A stretch of DNA of 64,000 nucleotides from Tessaracoccus aquimaris (GCF_001997345.1 NZ_CP019606.1:3162001-3226000); one strand, 5' to 3'. Counted from the first letter of the stretch, positions 28,230 to 38,824 are shown. Made by a program: numbers and translations. The notes: a model not told the origin generated them from the letters alone.

Positions 28230-30830
28230 ATGGCTGACGACAAGGACGAGACCACGACCGACGAGATCGAGGCTCCTGGGCTGGGGCGCGTCGATCCGAT
28301 CGACCTGCAGGTCGAGATCCAGAACTCCTACCTCGACTACGCGATGAGCGTCATCGTCGGTCGAGCGCTTCCCGACGTGCGCGACGGGCTGAAGCCCGTG
28401 CACCGACGGGTTTTGTACGCCATGTGGGACGGCGGCTACCGCCCGGATCGCGGCTGGAACAAGTGTTCCCGCGTGGTCGGCGAGGTCATGGGCCTCTACC
28501 ACCCGCACGGCGACTCGGCCATCTACGACACCCTCGTGCGCCTCGCGCAGCCGTGGGCGATGCGTAACCCGCTCGTGTCGGGGCAGGGCAACTTCGGAAG
28601 CCAGGGCAACGACAAGGCCGCCGCGATGCGGTACACCGAGTGCAAGATGGCTCCGCTGGCCGTCGAGATGGTCCGCGAGATCGAGCAGAACACCGTCGAT
28701 TTCCGGCCCAACTACGACAACCGCGAGGAGGAGCCGGTCGTCCTCCCGGCCCGCTTCCCCAACCTGCTCGTCAACGGCTCCACCGGCATCGCCGTCGGCA
28801 TGGCCACCAACATCCCTTCGCACAACCTGCGCGAGGTCAATGACGCCGTGCAGTGGTCGCTTGAGCACCCAGGCGCCAGCCGCGAGGAACTCCTCGAGGC
28901 CGCGATGCAGCGCATCCAGGGCCCCGACTTCCCGGGCGGCGGCCTGATCGTCGGCCGCAGCGGCATCGAGGAGGCCTACCGCACCGGGCGCGGCTCCGTC
29001 ACGATGCGCGCGGTGATCGACATGGAGGAGGACCCGAAGGGTCGTCAGCTCCTCGTCGTCACCGAGCTGCCGTACATGGTCAACCCCGACACCCTCGCCC
29101 AGCGGATCGCGGACCTGGTCAACTCCGGGAAGCTGACCGGGATCGCCGACATCCGCGACGACACCTCGGCCCGCACCGGGCAGCGACTGGTGATCGTGCT
29201 CAAGCGTGACGCCCAGCCGCGCGTCGTGATGAACAACCTGTACAAGCACACCGCGCTGCAGGACACGTTCGGCTGCAACATGCTCGCGATCGTCGAGGAG
29301 GTGCCCCGCACCCTGCGCCTGGACCAGTTCATCTCGCTGTGGATCAAGCACCAGCTCGAGGTCATCCGCCGCCGCACGCAGTGGCAGTTGGACGAAGAGG
29401 AGAAGCTGGCCCACATCGACCGCGGGCTCGTCAAGGCCCTGAACATGCTCGACGAGGTGATCGCGCTGATCCGCGCGAGCCGGACGGCGGACGAGGCGAG
29501 CACCGGCCTCCAGGAACTGCTCGACATCGACGAGGTCCAGGCGCGAGCAGTGCTGGACCAGCAGCTTCGCCGCCTCGCGTCGATGGAGATCCAGAAGATC
29601 ATCGACCGCTTGGTTGAGCGCGAGCGCAAGATCGCGGACCTGAAGGACATCCTGGCCGACGAGGCCCGGCAGCGCCGGATCATCTCCGCCGAACTGCAGG
29701 AGATCGTCGACAAGTACGGCGACGACCGCCGCACCCGGATCGTCGCGGCCGACGGCGACTTCTCCGAGGAAGACTTCATCCCCAATGAGGACGTCGTCGT
29801 CACCATCACCCACGGCGGCTACGCGAAGCGGACCCGCGCCGACCAGTACCGCCTGCAGAAGCGCGGCGGCAAGGGAGTGCGCGGTGCCACGCTGCGCGCC
29901 GACGACGAGGTCCAGCACCTGTTCACCACCACGAACCACCAGTGGATCCTGTTCTTCACCAACTTCGGCAGGGTGTACCGGTCGAAGGCGTGGCAGTTGC
30001 CGGAGGCGGGCCGTGACGCTAAGGGCGGTCACGTCGCGGGGCTGATGAACTTCCTGCCCGACGAGAAGATCGCGCAGGTGCTCACGATCAACAGCTACGA
30101 GGACGCCCCGTACCTGCTGCTCGCCACCAAGCACGGCCTCGTGAAGAAGACGGAACTGAAGGCCTACGACTCGCCGCGTCAGGCGGGCGTCATCGCCATC
30201 AACTTCCGCGAGGAGGGGGACGAACTGATCGGTGCCGCGCTCGTCAGCTCCGACGACGACGTGCTCCTGATCTCCCGCAAGGGCCAGGCGATCCGCTTCC
30301 AGGCCGACGATTCGCAGCTTCGACCCATGGGTCGCGCCACCTCGGGCGTCACCGGCATGAAGTTCCGCGCCGGCGACAAGCTTCTGTCGATGGCCGTGCT
30401 GCGCGCCGACGACGACCTCGACGACCAGTTCGTCTTCACCGTCACAGACGGCGGCTTCGCGAAGCGTTCGCTGATCGAGGAGTACCGCCAGCAGGGCCGT
30501 GGCGGCCTCGGCATCAAGGCCATGAAGCTGAACGAGGACCGTGGTCAACTGGTCGGCGGGCTCATCGTGCGCGAATCCGACGAGGTCATCGCCATCAAGA
30601 TCTCGGGCCAGGTGACCCGTTCCGCGGTGGCCGATGTCCCCGTCAAGGGACGCGACACCATGGGCGTGAAGTTCGTCGGAGTGCGCGGTGAGGACGCCGT
30701 CGGAGCCATCGCCCTGTACCCCGAATCGGAGGAAGTCGAGGCGGCGGATGTCGCTGACGAGGACGAAGCGGGTACCGTAGGGGACGATATTGTCGCCGAA
30801 ACGGTGATCGAGGAGGACTCGAATGAGTGA
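28230..30830 (+). CDS. gyrA: DNA gyrase subunit A
   Basis: Breakage-reunion subunit, 866 residues. QRDR region [14 protein letters not shown] near residues 90-103 has the wild-type Ser and Asp, so no classical quinolone-resistance change. Catalytic Tyr in [11 protein letters not shown] near 134. The coiled-coil tower region follows, and the C-terminal DNA-wrapping domain includes the GyrA box QKRGGKG near 547. An acidic tail ([15 protein letters not shown]) ends the protein. Overlaps the DUF3566 gene by 8 bp. Confidence 0.97.
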   Translation: MADDKDETTTDEIEAPGLGRVDPIDLQVEIQNSYLDYAMSVIVGRALPDVRDGLKPVHRRVLYAMWDGGYRPDRGWNKCSRVVGEVMGLYHPHGDSAIYDTLVRLAQPWAMRNPLVSGQGNFGSQGNDKAAAMRYTECKMAPLAVEMVREIEQNTVDFRPNYDNREEEPVVLPARFPNLLVNGSTGIAVGMATNIPSHNLREVNDAVQWSLEHPGASREELLEAAMQRIQGPDFPGGGLIVGRSGIEEAYRTGRGSVTMRAVIDMEEDPKGRQLLVVTELPYMVNPDTLAQRIADLVNSGKLTGIADIRDDTSARTGQRLVIVLKRDAQPRVVMNNLYKHTALQDTFGCNMLAIVEEVPRTLRLDQFISLWIKHQLEVIRRRTQWQLDEEEKLAHIDRGLVKALNMLDEVIALIRASRTADEASTGLQELLDIDEVQARAVLDQQLRRLASMEIQKIIDRLVERERKIADLKDILADEARQRRIISAELQEIVDKYGDDRRTRIVAADGDFSEEDFIPNEDVVVTITHGGYAKRTRADQYRLQKRGGKGVRGATLRADDEVQHLFTTTNHQWILFFTNFGRVYRSKAWQLPEAGRDAKGGHVAGLMNFLPDEKIAQVLTINSYEDAPYLLLATKHGLVKKTELKAYDSPRQAGVIAINFREEGDELIGAALVSSDDDVLLISRKGQAIRFQADDSQLRPMGRATSGVTGMKFRAGDKLLSMAVLRADDDLDDQFVFTVTDGGFAKRSLIEEYRQQGRGGLGIKAMKLNEDRGQLVGGLIVRESDEVIAIKISGQVTRSAVADVPVKGRDTMGVKFVGVRGEDAVGAIALYPESEEVEAADVADEDEAGTVGDDIVAETVIEEDSNE

Positions 30831-31656
30831 GAACTCGCCCCGCTGGCCCGGTCGTAACGGGTCGCCAGGCCTGGACTTCTCGCCCTACCGCAAGACGGGT
30901 GAGAAGGTCGAGGAGCCTGTCGGCGCCAAGGCCAAGGAGGCCGAAACGGCCACGGCGACGGTCATCACGCCCAAGCCCAACAGCGCGCCCGAGGACAAGC
31001 GGCCCAACGGCGCCCCGCAGCCGAAGGGCAAGGGCAGCCAGCCCGGCAAGCCCCAGGGCACGGGCGGTCAGTCCAAGAGCGTCACCGGCATCACGCCCAA
31101 GGCCTCCGAGCGTGCCGCCAGCACTGCCAAGGAGTGGGCGGCGGTGCCCGTCACCGGGATGCCCGCCGCGCCAACGGCGCCGACCCATCCGGGCACCCCG
31201 TCGCGACCCGAGCCGAAGCCTGCCCCGTCGACGACGGATGCCGCGACTCCCGCCGTCGACCGGAAGCCGCGCTCCACGCGTCGCACCCGCAAGGCGCGGC
31301 TGCGGCTCTCGCGCATCGACCCCTGGTCGGTGATGAAGACGACGCTGCTGTTCGCCATCGCCTTCGGCATCATGATGGTCGTCGTCGTGTTCGTGCTGTG
31401 GTCCGTGCTCGCCGGTTCCGGCGCGCTCGAGTCGGCCAACACGCTCATCAACACGGTGCTCAGCGACACCGAGGGTGGCGGCTCGGGCTTCAAGCTTGAA
31501 GACTTCCTCACTGTCGAACGCGTGATGGGCTTCGCGGTGGTGCTCGCCGTCATCGACGCCGTCATCATCACGGCCGTCGCGACGCTGTTCGCCTTCCTCT
31601 ACAACCTCGCGGCCACCGTGATGGGCGGCCTCGAGGTGACGCTCGCAGAGGACTGA
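30823..31656 (+). CDS. DUF3566 membrane protein
   Basis: Protein of 277 residues encoded immediately after gyrA in most actinobacteria. A long hydrophilic Pro/Lys/Thr-rich N-terminal part (to about 150) is followed by [27 protein letters not shown] with the DUF3566 core, two membrane helices (about 170-197 and 230-265) and the sequence [21 protein letters not shown] that ends most members. Function unknown. Confidence 0.92.
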   Translation: MSENSPRWPGRNGSPGLDFSPYRKTGEKVEEPVGAKAKEAETATATVITPKPNSAPEDKRPNGAPQPKGKGSQPGKPQGTGGQSKSVTGITPKASERAASTAKEWAAVPVTGMPAAPTAPTHPGTPSRPEPKPAPSTTDAATPAVDRKPRSTRRTRKARLRLSRIDPWSVMKTTLLFAIAFGIMMVVVVFVLWSVLAGSGALESANTLINTVLSDTEGGGSGFKLEDFLTVERVMGFAVVLAVIDAVIITAVATLFAFLYNLAATVMGGLEVTLAED

Positions 31657-31721
31657 TTCGGCCTAACTTGCGGCAGGCTTCCAAGGAAGCTGACCCACGG
31701 GCCACGGTAATGTCCGAACCG

Positions 31722-31739
31722 GGGGCGAGCGCTCGCCCC
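31722..31739 (+). other. GC-rich hairpin upstream of the WXG100-like pair
   Basis: GGGGCGAGCGCTCGCCCC is a perfect 9-bp palindrome 14 bp upstream of the ATG at 31754. It directly abuts the Shine-Dalgarno GGGGAGGG and has no T run. It could act as an operator or occlude the ribosome site. Confidence 0.5.
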
Positions 31740-31753
31740 GGGGAGGGCCTGTC

Positions 31754-32617
31754 ATGGACGTGTACAGCCAGGATGAGCAGCGCGCTCACGGCACCGGCTT
31801 CATCGGGATCGACGCCGAGTCCGACGATGCCATCGACAGCCTCGAGGTCTACGAGGCCCTGATCAATCCGCGCGAGGCCGACCAACGTGGCGGCCAGGGC
31901 GGCCCCGGCATGATGCCCCCGATGATGGGCATGGGAGGCGGCGGCGCAGGAGCGGCAGCGCCCGGAGGGGCTGGCCTCAGCACTGCGGCCGCCAACACCG
32001 CGGCGGCAAGTATGGTCGGCAAGGCGACACCATTGACGATGCCTGGCGTGGCGCCGACCCTCACCGGCCCCGCTGCAGCGTCCGCCGGCCTCGGCGTCGG
32101 AACCGCAGCCGGGCTCGGCGCCGGTGGCGGAGGTTCGCCGTCGGGTCTGCCCGCCGGTGGGATGCCAGACGGCATGGGAGAGGCCCCGCCCGGCGGGCTC
32201 GAAGCCGCTCAGGTGTCGGAGGAACCGGCGGCCGAGGACGCGACCGAAGAGGTCCCCCAGGAACAGCAGACGCCACCGTCGACGCCGACGGACGCCACCC
32301 TCAATGCGGGCCCTGGGCCGGACGAGACCGCGATCGATCCGGCCGAGGTCGACCGGGTCGCCAAGGAATGGTCGGGCCTCGCACAGGAGATGGCAACCAT
32401 CGGCTCGGCCGCCTCCGAACTGCAGGCGTCGCTCGAGGATTTCGGCCTCGTGCAGCAACCGGCCGGCCCCTACGGAGAGATGACCTCCGGTATCCAGCAG
32501 TTGGCGGGCGGCGCGTCGAAGGAGTTCGACGAGATCGCCACCGGCCTGTCCTACGGCGCGCAGGCCTACCGTGACCACGAGGCCGCCGCGGCCGCTACCG
32601 CAAGGAGCGCACAGTGA
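31754..32617 (+). CDS. Alanine/glycine-rich protein with C-terminal WXG100-like helical segment
   Basis: Protein of 287 residues. The N terminus MDVYSQDEQRAHGTGFIGIDAESDDAIDSL is soluble; a central Gly/Ala/Pro-rich region (about 50-160) includes PGMMPPMMGMGGGG; an acidic Pro-rich linker follows; and the last 90 residues (EVDRVAKEWSGLAQEMATIGS ... FDEIATGLSYGAQAYRDHEAA) are two amphipathic helices with a W-S-G turn, the WXG100 pattern. Overlaps the next gene by 4 bp. No secretion signal. The pair may belong to an ESX-like secretion system encoded elsewhere. Confidence 0.65.
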   Translation: MDVYSQDEQRAHGTGFIGIDAESDDAIDSLEVYEALINPREADQRGGQGGPGMMPPMMGMGGGGAGAAAPGGAGLSTAAANTAAASMVGKATPLTMPGVAPTLTGPAAASAGLGVGTAAGLGAGGGGSPSGLPAGGMPDGMGEAPPGGLEAAQVSEEPAAEDATEEVPQEQQTPPSTPTDATLNAGPGPDETAIDPAEVDRVAKEWSGLAQEMATIGSAASELQASLEDFGLVQQPAGPYGEMTSGIQQLAGGASKEFDEIATGLSYGAQAYRDHEAAAAATARSAQ

Positions 32618-34071
32618 AGAAGGAAGTCCTCGACAAGCTGACCGCCCTCGCCGAACTGGACCTGTACCCGGCGGTGCAGCAGCGCTCCGGAGAGTTCTTC
32701 GCGCTGGTGCCGTCCATGATCCAGGCCGACTTCCTCGAACTCGCGAACGCCCGGGCCGTCCCCAACGGCTTCTTCCAGGTGGCGGCCATCTTCGCCGCCG
32801 TCGAGACGCAGGGCACCCAGATCGTCAACGAGGTCAACCGGATCTCCGACCAGATCCGCGGCCACCTCGCCTCGCTCGAGAAGTGCGCCTCGACGCCGCG
32901 GCGGATGGCGGAGATCGGCAAGTCGTGGCGGCGGCAGGCCGGTCGCGTCGGCGAGATGATCGCGACGGCGGAGCGCCTCTCGAACCAGCCCACGTGGCGG
33001 GGCCGTGCCTCCGAGGCGCACCTCGCGGTCGTGCCGAAGCAGATCGCGGCCATGAAGGAACTCCAGAGGCTCGCGGAGACGGCCTCTGAGTCGGTGCTGG
33101 TCGTCGGCGCGATCCAGTCCAACATCTTCGACGCCGTCGGCCTGATCTTCACCCAGGCCATCGAGCAGTTGCGCGGCCACGTGTCGACCGCACCCTCGGC
33201 GTTCTTCAGCCGATCGGCCGGAGCGGTCACGCTCCTGACCAACGTCGAGGCGCTGATGCGCCAGTGGCTTTCCGGTGAGGGCACCTGGAGCCCCTCGGCC
33301 TCGCAGATCGCCGACGGGCTCACCGAGACCTCTTCCGGAGGCTATAGCTGGCCTCAGGCCGTCAAGGCATCCCTGAACGGCTCCAAGACCGACAAGGACG
33401 CTCAGACGGACAAGGACGGCGCCTGGGAGACCACCGTCAGCGGCGAGGGCGTGTCCGTGACGGGCGCACCTGCGGGCACCGACACCGACTCCCGCGGGAC
33501 GGCCGAGGTCGGCGGTACCGAGGCGACCGACGACGCCGACGAGGAAGCGAAGGACGAGACGTCCAAGGACACCTCGGGTACGTCGGACAAGGACACGTCG
33601 GACAAGGACGACAAGGCGGACGAGAAGGACAAGGCGGAAGACAAGAAGGACAAGAAGGACGGCGGATCCTCGGCCGGGCGGGACGTGAGCCAGGGCGCCT
33701 CGATCCAACTCGGTGGCGGCGGCGAGACCGTCGGCTTCGAGTCGATCAACTTCGACAAACTGGTCTCCACGCTCACCCCCGACCCGCCCATCGTCGAGCC
33801 ACCGGCCGATGAACCGGTGGTGGACTCGCCGCCCAGCCAGCCTGTCGTCGAGCCGCCGAAGAGTGCGCCCGTGGTCGAACCGCAGGAGCCCCCAGCGGCG
33901 CAACCGGTGGTGGGCGACCACCCGATCGGGCTGCCCACCGGCGAGACGCTGCCGGAGACCACGTTCGACCGCGACGCCGTCAGCTACAACCCGGACGACA
34001 TCGTGGACCGCGACATCGACCGTGGTCTCTCCGCCTGGGACCGGTTGCGCACGACGCAGGTGGAGCGCTGA
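32614..34071 (+). CDS. WXG100/LXG-like helical protein with acidic-basic and proline-rich tail
   Basis: Protein of 485 residues, GTG start within a GTGA overlap with the previous gene. Residues 1-230 are helical (LDLYPAVQQRSGEFFALVP, ISDQIRGHLASLEKC), with a QPTWRGRASEAH turn resembling W-x-G. Residues about 250-350 are a charged low-complexity stretch of D and K (DKDTSDKDDKADEKDK), then a Pro/Val repeat of the type VEPPADEPVVDSPPSQPVVEPP. Not recognised as a named family; the helical N terminus plus partner gene suggests an ESX-type substrate. Confidence 0.6.
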   Translation: MKKEVLDKLTALAELDLYPAVQQRSGEFFALVPSMIQADFLELANARAVPNGFFQVAAIFAAVETQGTQIVNEVNRISDQIRGHLASLEKCASTPRRMAEIGKSWRRQAGRVGEMIATAERLSNQPTWRGRASEAHLAVVPKQIAAMKELQRLAETASESVLVVGAIQSNIFDAVGLIFTQAIEQLRGHVSTAPSAFFSRSAGAVTLLTNVEALMRQWLSGEGTWSPSASQIADGLTETSSGGYSWPQAVKASLNGSKTDKDAQTDKDGAWETTVSGEGVSVTGAPAGTDTDSRGTAEVGGTEATDDADEEAKDETSKDTSGTSDKDTSDKDDKADEKDKAEDKKDKKDGGSSAGRDVSQGASIQLGGGGETVGFESINFDKLVSTLTPDPPIVEPPADEPVVDSPPSQPVVEPPKSAPVVEPQEPPAAQPVVGDHPIGLPTGETLPETTFDRDAVSYNPDDIVDRDIDRGLSAWDRLRTTQVER

Positions 34072-34122
34072 CTCGGTTTGCTGGCGACCGACCGGGTGCG
34101 CTAGAGTTTCACGACGGTAAGC

Positions 34123-34196
34123 GGGCCTATAGCTCAGACGGTTAGAGCGCTGCCCTGATAAGGCAGAGGTCACTGGTTCAAGTCCAGTTAGGCCCA
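34123..34196 (+). tRNA. tRNA-Ile (GAT anticodon)
   Basis: Acceptor stem GGGCCTA / TAGGCCC, D-arm AGCTCAGACGGTTAGAGC, anticodon loop CTGATAA with GAT at 34157-34159, T-loop GGTTCAAGTCC, discriminator A. CCA is not fully encoded (A then CCG). tRNA-Ile(GAT) next to gyrA/DUF3566 is the typical actinobacterial location. Confidence 0.97.
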
Positions 34197-34203
34197 CCGC
34201 ACA

Positions 34204-34235
34204 CCCCGTGGCCCAGGCCGCGGGGGTTTTTTTTT
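34204..34235 (+). terminator. Rho-independent terminator after tRNA-Ile
   Basis: GC-rich stem CCCCGTGGCC / GGCCGCGGGG followed by a run of nine T (34227-34235). Starts eight bases after the tRNA, so it ends the tRNA transcript. Confidence 0.9.
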
Positions 34236-34721
34236 GCGTTCCAGTTGATGACGGCCACTCCGGCCTGGCCGCGTCGTCCGACCCCCGCCGGGTGTGGTGA
34301 CGTCGAGTATCGCCGACAAGAGGTGGAATACCGGCGAGGCAATGGTGCCCATGTCGTCGACTTGAGGACCACGGACGCCTCCATATGAGCGGCACCCATC
34401 GGGTGAAATGTCCGTGGTGAGTGGGCTCAAAGGGCAGCATTCCTGAAGGCCTCCCTATCGCCCTGCCGTGGGAATGCGGCGGCGAGGCGATTCATGCGCT
34501 CCCAGGCGTCGACGTCCTGTTGGCGGCCAGCAGTGTCAGCAGGCCAGGGGGGCGGAAGGCCTTGCCACCGTGACACGCGCGGAAGGTCGCGACTGAGCCA
34601 AATATCGGCCAAAAGGGTGACAGTGGCGAGGAAATGCCACCGACAAGGACCGTGATGCGCCGCGAAACAGCGACCGCCGGAATCCCCAGTTACCCCTGAA
34701 TGTAGGGCGCATCCGAGGTGC
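34236..34721. other. Intergenic stretch before pilus locus 1
   Basis: About 490 bp with no supportable gene. On the minus strand a short frame near 34430-34510 (WERMNRLAAAFPRQGDREAF) looks protein-like but has no start or partner, so it may be a remnant. The rest shows nothing recognisable. Confidence 0.45.
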
Positions 34722-34810
34722 TTGACACGTCTACTATCCAGTCGATTTGCTTCTCGCGGCGGGGGGCCAAGATTGACGGTTCCCCAAGATAGCGACTGGG
34801 GGACCAACTG
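34722..34810 (+). promoter_or_regulatory. Pilus locus 1 promoter and Shine-Dalgarno-sequestering hairpin
   Basis: TTGACA at 34722-34727 and the block CGATTTGCTT are shared with the second locus, at exactly the same 89-bp distance from the start codon. Just before the ATG, TCCCC (34781-34785) can pair with GGGGA inside the Shine-Dalgarno GGGGGA (34798-34803). The same pairing is conserved in locus 2 although the loop differs, which supports a real RNA switch controlling translation. Confidence 0.65.
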
Positions 34811-37800
34811 ATGTCGACCAATGACTCGATCGGCTCAACGCCTCGGCGCGGACGCCCACGAAGGGCATCGCGCGGGGGACGACGCGGGGGCCTGGCCGCC
34901 GTCGTCATAGGCGCCTTGAGCGCGTCGTTGGTATTCGCCTCCGGGCTGGCCTACGCACAGGAGACGACGCCGACCCCGACGCCGGGCGCCGTCGACACCC
35001 CGGTCGCCCCGAGCGACTCGACCGAGACGCCGATCGTCGTCGTGGACCCGATCGTCACAGACGACGAAACCACCCCGGTCGAGCCGCAGGATACGCCCAC
35101 GAAGGAACCGGCGCCGGAGACGCAACCCGCCGCGACCCCCGCAGCTCCCGAGCCGAAGACGGGCGCTCAGCCGCGGATCGCCGGACCCGCGATCGTGCCT
35201 ATGGCCGTGCCCGCGAACGTCCAGCCTCCCTACGTGTACTGGACCGTCGAGGATGGCAACGCTCAGCCAGTCGGGGGCGCCACGTTCACGCTGCAGGGCC
35301 CTCGAGGCTCGGGCAACGACAACGGTGCATGGAGCAACGCGGGGAGCGTCACGGTGACGGACTGTGTCACCGCGGGCTGCCCTGGCCCGGATCTGGACCC
35401 CGCGCCGGGGGCATTTGCGGTCAAGTACATCGGAACCCACTCGATCAGTAACTCGTCGCGATACCGACTCCAGCGCGCGACCACCCCACCCGGCTACTCC
35501 GCCAATGGGCGCACGGGGTGGGAAGTGGTCCCGGGTCAGCTCTTTAACTCCAACTCGGCCTCTCCAGGCTGGCTCGTCTGGAACAGCGACAGGACCTACG
35601 ACTTTGGGAACTTCCCAGTCGCGGCACCACCGCGCTGGAACGTCACGGTGAAGAAGGGCACCTACCGCAACGGCACCGCGGCTAGCGCGGTCTCGGCCGA
35701 GCACACCGCCGGGGTGCGGTTCGGGATGTCGGAGACCGAATCCAGCGCCCCGTTCGCGACCTGCGAGATCCCGTCGACCAACCTGGGCAACTGCCTCTTC
35801 ACGGGCGTCGCCCCGCCCGACGGTGACCTAACGGTGTTCATCAGGGAGCTGACCGCAGCTCCTGGATCCGATGCCGCGACCCACCTCGGCGAGCCGATCA
35901 CGAACCTGTCGACCGGTGCCTACCGGATCCAGACCGTGTTGCCTACTGGAGGCGGCAGCGTCACGGTGCCCGCGGACTCGGACTCACCCGACCGCACCGT
36001 CATCGCCAATCGCGCCATCAACCCCATGCTCCCCCAGACGTGTTCGGCCGGCGCCACGGTCGCCGTCGTCCTGGACACCTCGGGCTCCGTCGACGCCTAT
36101 CGGGACAGCCTGGCGCAGGCCACGACGGCCCTCGTGGACGGCCTGGTCGGCACCCCCTCGTCGGTGGCGCTGTTCAGCTTCGCCGCGTCGAGCCCGGGAG
36201 GCATCGCAAACCAGGCGACCCCGCTCAGCGTCGAGACGGCTACGGACGCCGCGGCCGTCAAGCAGTTGTACGCGACCAACAACGGTCAGACCGCCGCCTT
36301 CTCGGCCGGCGGGGGCACCAACTGGGACAGGGGCCTGTGGGTGACCTCGCAGGGCTACTTGGAGAACGGACAGCGCAAGGGCTACGACATCGTCTTCGTC
36401 CTCACCGACGGCAACCCGACGCTGTACATGAGCGGGAACAGCAACCCTGGGAACACGGGTGACACGACCACCGGCGAACTGGAGAAGTCGATTTTCTCCG
36501 CCAACGCGGTCAAGAAGACGGGTGCGCGCATCATCACCGTCGGTATCGGCGGAGGACTGAACGACGGCAACCTCGGCGCCATCTCGGGCCCGAACAAGTA
36601 CTCGCCCGGCGATACCCTGAACGATTTCGACTTCATCACGGCCGACTGGGCCGAGCTTGAGGCGGTGCTCAACTCCTTCGCGCAGGGTCTGAAGTGCGAG
36701 GCGAGCGTCACCGTCGAGAAGCAGGCCAAGCCGTACGGCGGCTCGTACGCTCCCGCCGCGGGCTGGGAGTTCGGGCTGACCAGCACCGGCGCGGACTCGC
36801 AGGAGCCGACCACGAACCAGGACACCAACGCGGCCGGTCAGGCGACGTGGACGCTGAAGTTCACCGACACCGACGACACCGCCACCGCCGTCCTGACCGA
36901 GATCGAAGATCGCGCCGGCTGGAGCCTTGCCGACCTGACCTGTGACGTCGACGGCACCACGGTCGACCTGGCAGGAAAGAAGGTCACCATCCCGGGCATC
37001 GGCATCGGCCAGAACGTCACCTGTACGTTCATGAACGAGGAGCGCCAGGTCGGCTCCCTGGCCATCACGAAGGCCTTTGCCGATGCCGACGCGCAGGCCT
37101 TCGGGGCGAGCGTGAACTTCCAGGGCGGCTACACCTGTTCGCTCGACGATGAGACCGTCGCGTCCGGCACCTGGGTGAGGCAGGGTTCGGGAGCCGCAGT
37201 GCTCACCGCAGCCGCCGGCTCGCCTGCACCCGACGCGATTCCGGCCAACGCGTCGTGCACCGTCACGGAGACGACGCCGACCGGCGGTCTCCCGAACGCG
37301 TCCTGGACGTGGGCCACGCCGACGGTGACGGACCCGGTGACCATCACCAACGCGACGACCTCCACCGTCACCGTGACGAACGCGGTGGAGCGGGTCTACG
37401 GCAACTTCCAGGTCACCAAGCAACTCGCGGCGGGAAGCACGGCCGATGCCGGGCTCACCTACTCGGGCGGATGGACCTGCACCCTCGGCACCGAGATCGT
37501 CAACGGGACGTGGGGGCCGATCGCCGCTGGCGCGACCTGGGCGTCTTCCGATGCCGCTGGGGTTCCGGTCGGCGCGAGTTGTGCGGTGACGAGCGAGACT
37601 CGTGACCAGTGGCCCGTTGCCGACGATCACTCCCACCAGTGGGACGGCGAGGCCGGGTTCTCGGCCGCTGTCGTCTCCGCGAAGCAGAGTCTTGGAACCG
37701 TGACGGTGACCAACACCACCAAGCGGGTGCTCGGCTCTGTGACGTGGTCCAAGGTCGACGCGACAGATTCGTCGCTGCTGGCCGGTTCGGAGTGGACCAT

Positions 37801-38824
37801 CACCGGTCCGGGCTTCCCCGCGCCGGGCCAGCTCATCGCGGACTGCGTCGGCGACGATGCGGCCACCTGTGCCGCTGGGCCGGACACCAATCCTGCCGAG
37901 GGCGAGTTCGTCCTCATGGACCTGCTCTGGGGTGACTACACCGTCACCGAGACGACCGCCCCGACCGGCTACGTCGGCGGTGTGAGCTTCACCTTCACCG
38001 TCGCCGAGGCGACCGTGGACGTCGAAGCGGGCATCCAGGCCAACGAGCGCGAGACGGGAACCATCGAGTGGACGAAGGTCGATGCGACCGATCAGTCGCT
38101 GCTGGCCGGATCGGTGTGGACGCTGTCGGGTCCGGGCGACGCCACCCGCGACGTCGTCGACTGCGTCGGGACCTGCACGGACGACCCGTTCACCGACCAG
38201 GACCCGGATGCCGGCCAGTTCAGCATCGAAGGGCTCGCCTGGGGCGACTACACCCTGACCGAGAAGACCGCACCCGACGGTTACACGGCCAGCGCGACGT
38301 CGATCCCGTTCACGATCGACGCGACCAACGTGTCCGAGACCCGCGGTTTGGGCCCCGTCACGAACGAGAGGATCCCGGGGTCGGTCGGCTGGACGAAGGT
38401 CGACGGATCCGGCACGCTGCTCGCCGGCTCGGAGTGGAGCCTCACCGGCCCCGATGGGGAGGTCGTCGCGATCGCTGACTGCATCGCGACCGACGCCGAG
38501 GAGTGCCTCGAGGCGGACAAGCATCCCGGCGAGGGGGTGTTCGTGATCGAGGATCTCGCTTGGGGCGCGTACACGCTGGTCGAGACGAAGGCGCCGCCCG
38601 GCTACCTGCTCGACGCCACGGAGCATCCGTTCACGATCGGCGTCGGAGACGATGCGACGCTGACCGCCGACCTGGGCGCCGTCGAGAATCTCGCGCACGA
38701 CGGCCCGGAGTTGCCGCTCACGGGTGGCATCGGGCGGGACCAGATCATCCTCGCGGGCGCCTTCGTGGCCCTGCTCGCAGCCGTGGGCTACGCAGCCCGT
38801 CGGCGTTTCGCCCGGGTCGTCTGA
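34811..38824 (+). CDS. Large LPXTG-anchored vWA adhesin / tip pilin, locus 1
   Basis: Surface protein of 1337 residues. Signal peptide (to about residue 49, AGLAYA-like cleavage, here SGLAYAQE), Pro/Thr-rich segment, an N-terminal domain (about 135-270) absent from its paralogue, a von Willebrand A domain with MIDAS DTSGS near residue 422, about three DUF5979-like beta domains (WSLADLTCDV, GGWTCTLG), then three CnaB/SpaA modules each starting like GSVTWSKVDATD and ending with a GDYTLTEKTAPDGY-type E-box. C terminus LPLTGG near 1300, a hydrophobic helix and RRRFARVV. Gene order adhesin-pilin-sortase shows it is the ancillary tip subunit of a sortase-assembled pilus. Binding partner unknown. 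Confidence 0.92.
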   Translation: MSTNDSIGSTPRRGRPRRASRGGRRGGLAAVVIGALSASLVFASGLAYAQETTPTPTPGAVDTPVAPSDSTETPIVVVDPIVTDDETTPVEPQDTPTKEPAPETQPAATPAAPEPKTGAQPRIAGPAIVPMAVPANVQPPYVYWTVEDGNAQPVGGATFTLQGPRGSGNDNGAWSNAGSVTVTDCVTAGCPGPDLDPAPGAFAVKYIGTHSISNSSRYRLQRATTPPGYSANGRTGWEVVPGQLFNSNSASPGWLVWNSDRTYDFGNFPVAAPPRWNVTVKKGTYRNGTAASAVSAEHTAGVRFGMSETESSAPFATCEIPSTNLGNCLFTGVAPPDGDLTVFIRELTAAPGSDAATHLGEPITNLSTGAYRIQTVLPTGGGSVTVPADSDSPDRTVIANRAINPMLPQTCSAGATVAVVLDTSGSVDAYRDSLAQATTALVDGLVGTPSSVALFSFAASSPGGIANQATPLSVETATDAAAVKQLYATNNGQTAAFSAGGGTNWDRGLWVTSQGYLENGQRKGYDIVFVLTDGNPTLYMSGNSNPGNTGDTTTGELEKSIFSANAVKKTGARIITVGIGGGLNDGNLGAISGPNKYSPGDTLNDFDFITADWAELEAVLNSFAQGLKCEASVTVEKQAKPYGGSYAPAAGWEFGLTSTGADSQEPTTNQDTNAAGQATWTLKFTDTDDTATAVLTEIEDRAGWSLADLTCDVDGTTVDLAGKKVTIPGIGIGQNVTCTFMNEERQVGSLAITKAFADADAQAFGASVNFQGGYTCSLDDETVASGTWVRQGSGAAVLTAAAGSPAPDAIPANASCTVTETTPTGGLPNASWTWATPTVTDPVTITNATTSTVTVTNAVERVYGNFQVTKQLAAGSTADAGLTYSGGWTCTLGTEIVNGTWGPIAAGATWASSDAAGVPVGASCAVTSETRDQWPVADDHSHQWDGEAGFSAAVVSAKQSLGTVTVTNTTKRVLGSVTWSKVDATDSSLLAGSEWTITGPGFPAPGQLIADCVGDDAATCAAGPDTNPAEGEFVLMDLLWGDYTVTETTAPTGYVGGVSFTFTVAEATVDVEAGIQANERETGTIEWTKVDATDQSLLAGSVWTLSGPGDATRDVVDCVGTCTDDPFTDQDPDAGQFSIEGLAWGDYTLTEKTAPDGYTASATSIPFTIDATNVSETRGLGPVTNERIPGSVGWTKVDGSGTLLAGSEWSLTGPDGEVVAIADCIATDAEECLEADKHPGEGVFVIEDLAWGAYTLVETKAPPGYLLDATEHPFTIGVGDDATLTADLGAVENLAHDGPELPLTGGIGRDQIILAGAFVALLAAVGYAARRRFARVV

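Noticed and set aside
28500..28545. Search for quinolone-resistance changes in GyrA
   Set aside because: [10 protein letters not shown] retains the wild-type Ser and Asp.
28221..30548. A 775-codon minus-strand frame opposite gyrA
   Set aside because: Antisense of an essential gene with no protein features.
31722..31739. GC-rich palindrome as the terminator of the gyrA-DUF3566 unit
   Set aside because: No T run and it touches the next gene's Shine-Dalgarno, so an operator or leader element is more likely.
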